64,000 nucleotides of DNA from Planctomycetota bacterium (lineage in GTDB: Bacteria > Planctomycetota > Phycisphaerae > Phycisphaerales > SM1A02), in the NCBI GenBank assembly GCA_016872835.1, contig VGYX01000004.1, forward strand, positions 62,001 to 126,000. Direction: 5' to 3'. This document shows positions 62,133 to 64,000 of the stretch, one piece after another. Made by a program: the position numbers and the translations under genes. Each line of letters starts with the position of its first letter. The stretch's first letter is position 1. The notes beneath the pieces were generated by a model, which saw only the letters and a program-made list of their open reading frames with translations, was not told the origin of the DNA and did not search any database.

Positions 62133-63005
62133 GTGACGGAACCAACGCGTTGCCTGGGTCGTTCGGAGCGGGATGCATTGCAGCGGGCGCACGCGCGTCA
62201 TCCCGGAGGATTCGAGATTCTCGAGTGGCGGCGCTCGCAGCAAAGCCGGAAGGCGCCGGTGGAACTGCTGGTCCGGCCGATCGGAACGCGTGCGTCGATG
62301 GCGCGCACGCGGCTGCGTCTGCTGGCCAGCGTGACCGCCCTGCGCGCGCAGGCCGCCGAGGGTCGCTTCGATCCGGGGTCCCTGCGAACGGTGACAGTCG
62401 TACCTTCCTCGGGTGCACGCGAGGTCTGGGCGTTCCTCGGTGCGCCGGGAAGCGGCGTCACGCGCGTGGTGTGCGGACTGGCGGCGCGCCTGAATGGCCG
62501 TGATCGCTGCAATGTCGGCCTGCTTTCCGCAGGCGACGAGACGCACGCCAACGATCTGCGCGGCTTCGCCGACGCGCTCGGCCTGCCGCTGCACGCCTCA
62601 CCGCGAGCCGCGGACATCGCCGATGTCGCGGCTAGCCTCGGGCATCGATCGCTCGTGCTGGTGGACTTCCCCGGTGCCGGCCCACGCGACGGCGACCGTC
62701 TGGGTTCGCATGCCCGTGCGCTGCAGGCACTTGCGCCGCAGGCGGTCTGCGCGGTGCTGGCGGCCGACGCCGACGAGGCCGCCTTGCGACGACAGCTTGA
62801 GGTGTCCATCCGGGTCGGTGCCACCTGCGTGGCGCTGACGCGCGTGGATCTTGCCGCTCGTCTGGAGCCCGTGCTGCGCGTGATCGCGGCGACGGGTCTG
62901 CCTCTGGCATGGGTGGGACATGGAAGCGGGACCTCGAGTGATCTTGCGCCCGTCACGTCCGGATGGATCGAGCGCGTGTGCGAGCGACATCACGCGATGG
63001 CGTGA
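62133..63005 (+). CDS. flhF: FlhF-like SRP-type GTPase homologue lacking the P-loop lysine
   Basis: FlhF is a GTPase that places flagella. The 290-residue protein keeps the fold order: the P-loop region (VWAFLGAPGSGVTR), then VGLLSAGDETHANDLRGFADALGLPL (in parts), the LVLVDFPGAGPRD G3 region, ALTRVDLAARLEPVL and a final GLPLAWVGHGSG. The Walker A Lys is Val, and the SRP-type DTYR is changed, so GTP binding is doubtful. GTG 62133 with AGGAG 5-6 nt upstream is chosen; ATG 62112 overlapping flhA is possible. It is the last gene before a sigma factor. Confidence 0.75.
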   Translation: MTEPTRCLGRSERDALQRAHARHPGGFEILEWRRSQQSRKAPVELLVRPIGTRASMARTRLRLLASVTALRAQAAEGRFDPGSLRTVTVVPSSGAREVWAFLGAPGSGVTRVVCGLAARLNGRDRCNVGLLSAGDETHANDLRGFADALGLPLHASPRAADIADVAASLGHRSLVLVDFPGAGPRDGDRLGSHARALQALAPQAVCAVLAADADEAALRRQLEVSIRVGATCVALTRVDLAARLEPVLRVIAATGLPLAWVGHGSGTSSDLAPVTSGWIERVCERHHAMA

Positions 63006-63183
63006 GATCAATCTCCGGGATCGCGCCACTCGCCACTTGCACTCGTCAAGGCATCCGTTAGACTGCGCCCATCGAGGTGCCGCCAAGGATTCGGCGCATG
63101 CTCGAGGCGGGCACGATGTCCGCTTCACTCGAAAGGTGACGCCGTCGCCTTCGTTCACAGGACGTTGGTCAAGGAGCGACCGC
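63006..63183. other. Intergenic region before the sigma factor gene
   Basis: 178 bp hold a promoter-like pair (63037-63064) and a Shine-Dalgarno AAGGAG 7 nt before the ATG at 63184. The leader of about 115 nt is unusually long for this window. I see no small open frame or terminator in it. Confidence 0.5.
63037..63064 (+). promoter_or_regulatory. Promoter of the sigma-28-type gene
   Basis: TTGCAC (63037-63042), a 16-nt spacer and TAGACT (63059-63064) fit a sigma-70-like promoter. It does not look like a sigma-28 promoter, so the sigma gene appears to be under housekeeping control rather than self-regulated. Confidence 0.55.
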
Positions 63184-64000
63184 ATGTCCAAGGCAAGTGC
63201 ACAGCCGCGTTCCGGAGCCAGGAAGGCCACCGCGCAGGCTGCACCCGTTTCGCAGTCCAAATCGCAATCGCGCCGAGGCGCGACCCGTGGTCGTTCGGCC
63301 AAGCCGGCGGCACCGGCCCCCGAGACCATGCCCCTTGACACCCCCGAGGCGATCGATGCCGCGTGGCGGTGCTACGTGGGCCTGCCTTCGGAGACCGTCT
63401 CTCGGCAGGCGCTCCGCAACCGCCTCATCGAGCGTTATCTCGACGTGGTGCGCTTCACCGCCGAGCGCCTGCACAAGCGGCTGCCAAGCGAGGTCGATGT
63501 GGAGGACCTCATGAGTGCCGGCCTCTTCGGGCTCATGGACGCGATCGACGCGTTCGACCCCGATCGTGGCGTGAAGTTCGAGACCTACTGCGCGCAGCGC
63601 ATCCGCGGCGCGATCTTCGACGAGCTGCGTGCCATGGACTGGGTGCCGCGCCTGGTGCGCAGCCGCACCGCCAAGGTCGAGCGCGTGCGCAAGACCATCG
63701 AGATGGAAGAGGGGCACAAGCCCACCGACGCCGAGGTCGCCAAGCGCCTGAACGTCGCGCCCGAAGAATTCGAGAAGCTCAGTCGTGACAGCCGTCCGGT
63801 CAGCGTGGTGAGCATGCACCGCAAGTGGAACGACGCGGACGCGGGCAAGGAGGGCCGTGAGGTCGACGTGATCGAGGACGCGCGGCAGGACCGCCCGCTC
63901 GACCGTCTTCACCGCAACGACGTGCAGGCGCTGCTCACGAAGGGTCTCAGCCGCGCCGAGCGCCTCATCCTCATCCTCTACTACTACGAGGAGATGACGA
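63184..64000 (+). CDS. FliA/WhiG-type sigma factor (incomplete at window edge)
   Basis: The first 272 residues are present; the 3' end lies beyond the window. An N-terminal basic, Ala/Ser-rich extension of about 45 residues precedes sigma region 1.2-2 (LIERYLDVVRFTAERLHKRLPSEVDVEDLMSAGLFGLMDAI in parts). Region 2.4 follows (DRGVKFETYCAQRIRGAIFDELRAMDWVPRLVR in parts), then region 3 (KPTDAEVAKRLNVAPEEF) and the start of region 4 (LSRAERLILILYYYEEMT). This matches FliA/WhiG sigma factors, which direct flagellar or developmental genes. The position next to flagellar genes suggests a flagellar role. Confidence 0.9.
   Translation, partial: MSKASAQPRSGARKATAQAAPVSQSKSQSRRGATRGRSAKPAAPAPETMPLDTPEAIDAAWRCYVGLPSETVSRQALRNRLIERYLDVVRFTAERLHKRLPSEVDVEDLMSAGLFGLMDAIDAFDPDRGVKFETYCAQRIRGAIFDELRAMDWVPRLVRSRTAKVERVRKTIEMEEGHKPTDAEVAKRLNVAPEEFEKLSRDSRPVSVVSMHRKWNDADAGKEGREVDVIEDARQDRPLDRLHRNDVQALLTKGLSRAERLILILYYYEEMT

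Overview
The window is a dense, G+C-rich stretch (clearly above 60% by eye) of a Gram-negative-type bacterial chromosome with no mobile elements, CRISPR arrays or rRNA genes. The gene set suggests a planctomycete, most likely of the class Phycisphaerae (inference). It includes arginine succinyltransferase-pathway genes, futalosine-route menaquinone genes, a HEAT-repeat lipoprotein, a GH10-like protein, a WhiG/FliA sigma factor, and the outer-membrane factors BamD and LptE. Taxonomy rests on gene content only.

Layout. 1-2.6 kb: astA-astD (arginine catabolism). 2.6-9.5 kb: a flippase, glyS and folE on the minus strand, then the plus-strand operon ureohydrolase-ROK kinase-Gfo/Idh/MocA oxidoreductase. 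9.5-17.7 kb: a TlpA-like protein, an odd FolD, purC, a GH10-like protein, a ComEA-like protein and mfd. 17.7-23.4 kb: a minus-strand translation/precursor block: tRNA-Gln, glmU-like, prs, rplY, pth, rpsF, ssb, rplI and a stand-alone ribonucleotide-reductase TSCPD domain. 23.4-32.7 kb: aat, rluD, a TPR protein, a HAD phosphatase, a very large indolepyruvate-oxidoreductase-like protein, rlmN and ispH. 32.7-47.3 kb: ilvE, mqnC, MATE, HEAT lipoprotein, MBL hydrolase, symporter, DUF885 protein, mqnD, ACT and CDGSH proteins, a PTPS/QueD-like protein, a YdjY-like lipoprotein, ruvC and trpE. 47.3-53.4 kb: an S41 protease and the pyruvate dehydrogenase operon pdhABC. 53.4-57.1 kb: bamD-lptE-ftsH (minus). 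57.2-64 kb: fliO-fliP-fliQ-fliR-flhB-flhA-flhF-like and the start of a sigma-28-type gene.

Two themes stand out. First, about 22 genes have a TAnnnT hexamer ending only 6-12 nt before the start codon, usually with no Shine-Dalgarno sequence. This is the signature of leaderless or near-leaderless mRNAs. The ribosomal-protein, ssb and a few other genes instead carry clear Shine-Dalgarno sequences. Many leaderless-type genes are in head-to-head pairs with only 27-73 nt between start codons, and these hexamers were used to choose several starts.

Second, several proteins keep their fold signatures but have lost catalytic residues or domains. FolD has substitutions at all three catalytic positions. 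The GH10-like protein lacks both glutamates. The FlhF homologue lacks the P-loop lysine. FlhB ends before its autocleaving domain. The indolepyruvate-oxidoreductase-like fusion lacks recognisable thiamine-diphosphate and iron-sulfur motifs. The PTPS-like protein has an extra metal-free N-terminal half. The flagellar export cluster, with a truncated FlhB next to a non-canonical FlhF, is the most interesting candidate for an altered system.
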